From Methylophaga sp. (GTDB lineage Bacteria > Pseudomonadota > Gammaproteobacteria > Nitrosococcales > Methylophagaceae): 7,870 nt of DNA. The notes below the pieces were generated by a model. It worked only from the letters and a program-made list of their open reading frames with translations. It was not told the DNA's origin and did not search any database. The DNA lies in the NCBI GenBank assembly GCA_014762585.1, contig JABURN010000117.1:1-7870 (forward strand). Direction: 5' to 3'. The stretch's first letter is position 1; every line of letters starts with the position of its first letter. This document shows positions 5,695-7,870 of the stretch, in pieces. Both the position numbers and the translations under genes were made by a program.

Positions 5695-6309
5695 TTAACG
5701 CATTGCTCTTTCAATATCACTGAGACTGGCCTGAAAACTGTCACGTTCAAATATCCGGCGGGCATAGTTTTCTACCCCCCGGGCGCTGTCTGGCAGCTTG
5801 ATATTCAATGACGGCAAACGCCATAGCAATGGCGCGAGCGTGCAATCAAGCAGAGAAAACTCATCACTCATGAAATATTTTGAGTTTTCAAATAAAGGTG
5901 ACAGCACCGTCAGATCTTCCTGAATGATTTTCCTCGCCTTGGCACCTTTGCCCCGCTCACGGCCGGAAAGGGCATCCCATAGTGAATACCAGTCTTTATC
6001 GATACGGTGCAACATCAACCGCACCTTGGCACGGGCAACCGGGTCAACCGGCATTAATGGTGGATGCGGGAAACGTTCATCAAAATAATCAATGATCACG
6101 CGGCTGTCGAACAGAACCAGATCACGGTCAAACAGGGTAGGGCCGAAACCATAGGGATTGGCAGCAGCGACTTCCTCTGGCCATTCACCGGGCGTCAGTT
6201 CTTCAAGCTCGGCATCAATCTCTTTTTCCTGTATGACGATCCGCATCTGATGGCTGAAAGGACAGGCCGGATCAGAGTATACGGTCATCATAGAGCGGCG
6301 GTTATTCAT
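5695..6309 (-). CDS. sspA: Stringent starvation protein A (SspA)
   Basis: A 204-residue glutathione-S-transferase-fold protein that binds RNA polymerase and alters transcription in starvation and acid stress; in the family it is not a functional transferase. The thioredoxin-like N-domain (about 7-82) includes SDPACPFSHQMRI (12-24), NPYGFGPTL (51-59) and RVIIDYFDERFPHPPLMP (70-87). The last stretch contains the Pro-His-Pro (81-83) that forms the functional surface pocket in E. coli SspA. The helical C-domain has HRIDKDWYSLWDAL (101-114) and FSLLDCTLAPLLWRLPSL (151-168). Cys16-Pro17 sits where classical transferases have their active residue; E. coli SspA lacks this Cys, though some relatives have it. 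Length is near the usual 205-215. AGGAG seven bases upstream fixes the start at 6309. It lies 45 bp after petC and 3 bp before sspB, the usual arrangement. Confidence 0.97.
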   Translation of the reverse strand: MNNRRSMMTVYSDPACPFSHQMRIVIQEKEIDAELEELTPGEWPEEVAAANPYGFGPTLFDRDLVLFDSRVIIDYFDERFPHPPLMPVDPVARAKVRLMLHRIDKDWYSLWDALSGRERGKGAKARKIIQEDLTVLSPLFENSKYFMSDEFSLLDCTLAPLLWRLPSLNIKLPDSARGVENYARRIFERDSFQASLSDIERAMR

Positions 6310-6316
6310 AGCTGTT

Positions 6317-6321
6317 CTCCT
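6317..6321 (-). promoter_or_regulatory. Shine-Dalgarno of sspA
   Basis: AGGAG on the minus strand, seven bases before ATG 6309. It decides this start over the in-frame Met codons at residues 7 and 8. Confidence 0.75.
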
Positions 6322-6354
6322 GCGAATAAACCGCCGCGCTGTCGTCGTGCCGCA

Positions 6355-7056
6355 TTAATGGACATCTTTCCAGAAAGCTTTTTTCAGTGGATAAGCCACC
6401 AGGAAGAAAATAAACAGATACAGCAGGACCCATTTAGCCAGTGCCATCCGTTCAAGCTTGGAGGGTTCACTGATATAGGCCAGGAAATTAACCAGATCAT
6501 GAATCATGACATTGTATTGATGCTGGCTCATTTGTCCCTCAGTGGCCTGAACCAGCTCACCATTGTCATTTTTGGCAAGATAACCCTGTTGTTCCCACAA
6601 CACATGCGGCATACCTACATCTTTAAATGCCACGTTATTGGTACCCATTGGACGTGATTCGTCCAGGTAAAAGGTACGCAGATAAGTGTAGAGCCAGTCA
6701 GTGCCACGGGCACGGGCAATAACAGACAGATCCGGTGGTGTCACACCAAACCATTTCTCTGCATCTTCAGGGCGCATCGCAACAGTCATGGTGTCACCGA
6801 TTTTGTCCGAGGCAAACATCAGGTTCTCTTTCACCTGATCATCCGTCAGACCCAGATCCTTGGCCATGCGGTTATAGCGCATGAACGAGGCCTCATGGCA
6901 GCTCAGGCAGTAATTTACAAAGGTCTTGGCACCACGTTGTAAAGAGGCCTGATCGGTAATATCGATCTCAACTTGATCGAGATGAACTCCACCCGAAGCG
7001 GCCATAGCCTGCAGTGAGAACAACGCGAAAAAACATGCAATAACTAATGATTTCAT
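6355..7056 (-). CDS. petC: Cytochrome c1 of the cytochrome bc1 complex
   Basis: The haem-c subunit of ubiquinol:cytochrome c oxidoreductase, which takes electrons from the Rieske protein and passes them to soluble cytochrome c on the periplasmic side. The 233-residue precursor has a Sec signal peptide (1-19, AMA cleavage), then the haem attachment site CLSCH (50-54). PPDLS (107-111) and RARG (115-118) follow. GMPHVLWE (148-155) carries the probable axial ligand Met149, and a single C-terminal membrane anchor (about 206-224) is followed by a basic cytoplasmic tail. Length and order are normal for gammaproteobacterial cytochrome c1. The start codon overlaps the cytochrome b stop in an ATGA, so the two are probably translationally coupled. 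sspA follows 45 bp later. Identification is firm. Confidence 0.97.
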   Translation of the reverse strand: MKSLVIACFFALFSLQAMAASGGVHLDQVEIDITDQASLQRGAKTFVNYCLSCHEASFMRYNRMAKDLGLTDDQVKENLMFASDKIGDTMTVAMRPEDAEKWFGVTPPDLSVIARARGTDWLYTYLRTFYLDESRPMGTNNVAFKDVGMPHVLWEQQGYLAKNDNGELVQATEGQMSQHQYNVMIHDLVNFLAYISEPSKLERMALAKWVLLYLFIFFLVAYPLKKAFWKDVH

Positions 7057-7870
7057 TGGTTTGTCACCCTTTCTGGCACCGGTTTATCCTTGTCGAGCTT
7101 GGTGTAGATCGGCATGAAGATAAAGAACGCAAAATAAATCACCGAGAACACGCGCGCCGCCATGGTGTAAATCGCGGTGGCAGGCTGAGTACCCAGGTAG
7201 CCCAGCGCCAGGAAGCTGATAATAAACAGCACCAGGGCGATTTTGAAGTAAGGGCCACGGTAACGGATTGAGCGGACCGGGCTGCGATCCAACCAGGGTA
7301 GCAGGAACAGGAATACGATCGCGCCACCCATCGCCAGTACACCCATCAGTTTGTCTGGGACCGCACGCAAAATCGCGTAGAACGGTGTGAAGTACCACAG
7401 CGGGACAATATGCTCTGGTGTTTTAAGCGGATCGGCGGGGACGAAGTTATCTTTTTCCAGGAACCAGCCACCCCCCTCAGGTGCATAGAACAGCACCAGG
7501 GCGAAGATAAACAGGAAAACGACCACACCGACAATGTCTTTCACAGTGTAGTAAGGGTGGAACGGAATGCCGTCAACGGGTTTACCATTGGCATCCTTGT
7601 TTTTCTTGATTTCCACGCCGTCCGGATTGTTAGAGCCGACTTCATGCAGGGCAATAATATGCGCCACGACCAGACCCAGCAGAACCAGTGGCAGCGCAAT
7701 CACGTGGAACGCGAAGAAACGGTTCAGAGTTGCATCTGCGACAACAAAGTCACCCCGAATCCATAAGGCCAACTGCTCACCTACAACTGGAATGGCACCG
7801 AACAGGGAAATAATGACCTGGGCACCCCAGTAGGACATCTGGCCCCAGGGCAGCAGGTAGCCCATGAAGG
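7053..7870 (-). CDS. petB: Cytochrome b of the bc1 complex, C-terminal part (runs off right edge)
   Basis: The membrane subunit that holds both b haems and the two quinone sites. The window has the last 271 codons or so of a protein usually near 400; the N-terminal helices A and B and their haem ligands lie beyond base 7870. The reading frame continues through the internal ATG at 7865-7863, so that is not the start. Visible in order are MGYLLPWGQMSYWGA of the helix C/cd1 region, and helix D with haem-ligand histidines at codons 7706-7704 (FFAFH) and 7661-7659. There are 14 residues between them, against 13 in the mitochondrial protein. EVGSNNPDG follows, then HIVPLWYFTPFYAILRAVP with the Qo motif as PLWY (7403-7392) instead of PEWY, and three C-terminal hydrophobic helices. 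The single-chain form (b and subunit IV fused) shows bc1, not b6f. The Rieske gene is expected upstream, off the window. Confidence 0.96.
   Translation of the reverse strand, partial: FMGYLLPWGQMSYWGAQVIISLFGAIPVVGEQLALWIRGDFVVADATLNRFFAFHVIALPLVLLGLVVAHIIALHEVGSNNPDGVEIKKNKDANGKPVDGIPFHPYYTVKDIVGVVVFLFIFALVLFYAPEGGGWFLEKDNFVPADPLKTPEHIVPLWYFTPFYAILRAVPDKLMGVLAMGGAIVFLFLLPWLDRSPVRSIRYRGPYFKIALVLFIISFLALGYLGTQPATAIYTMAARVFSVIYFAFFIFMPIYTKLDKDKPVPERVTNQ

Noticed and set aside
6064..6657. 197-codon plus-strand open frame across sspA and petC
   Set aside because: It is antisense to two firmly identified genes and to their intergenic gap, and its translation matches nothing.
6895..6909. CLSCH haem site as evidence for a methanol-oxidation cytochrome cL
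   Set aside because: The C-terminal membrane anchor, the GMPHVLWE ligand region and the overlap with cytochrome b show it is cytochrome c1.

Overview
The window looks like chromosomal DNA from a methylotrophic gammaproteobacterium. Two things suggest this. An MxaJ/XoxJ-type periplasmic protein, a family tied to PQQ methanol dehydrogenases, lies at the left. A petB-petC-sspA-sspB run, typical of Gamma- and Betaproteobacteria, lies at the right. GC content is moderate and even. A marine Methylophaga-like organism would fit, but that is a guess. I see no insertion sequence, CRISPR array, tRNA, rRNA or prophage gene.

Left part (1-2440). A strong terminator at 56-91 closes a unit whose coding part lies off the window. 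After a 166-bp leader comes a secreted MxaJ/XoxJ-family protein (258-1139). It converges on a DUF302 lipoprotein gene (1166-1633, minus). Between them lie two inverted repeats, the larger overlapping the last codons of the lipoprotein gene. A 71-bp divergent promoter region separates the lipoprotein gene from a secreted protein of unknown function (1705-2388), which ends in a clear terminator at 2412-2438.

Middle (2443-5289). Four bases past that terminator starts a membrane histidine kinase. It is followed 3 bp later by an NtrC-type sigma-54-dependent response regulator. The regulator ends 3 bp from the convergent sspB gene. Both signalling proteins have unusual residues at key sites: HNIRNPL instead of HE in the kinase, and GAFTNA instead of GAFTGA in the regulator.

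Right part (5293-7870, minus strand). A tight operon reads petB (partial, entering from the right edge), petC, sspA, sspB. It encodes cytochrome b and c1 of the bc1 complex, the RNA-polymerase-associated protein SspA, and the ClpXP adaptor SspB. Cytochrome b has PLWY in place of the PEWY motif of the quinol-oxidation site.

How they may work together: the right operon is housekeeping respiration and stress physiology. The left and middle genes are three exported proteins beside a sensor/sigma-54 activator pair. They could form one envelope-sensing or methanol-oxidation-related module, but only adjacency supports that. No convincing sigma-54 promoter was found in the window.
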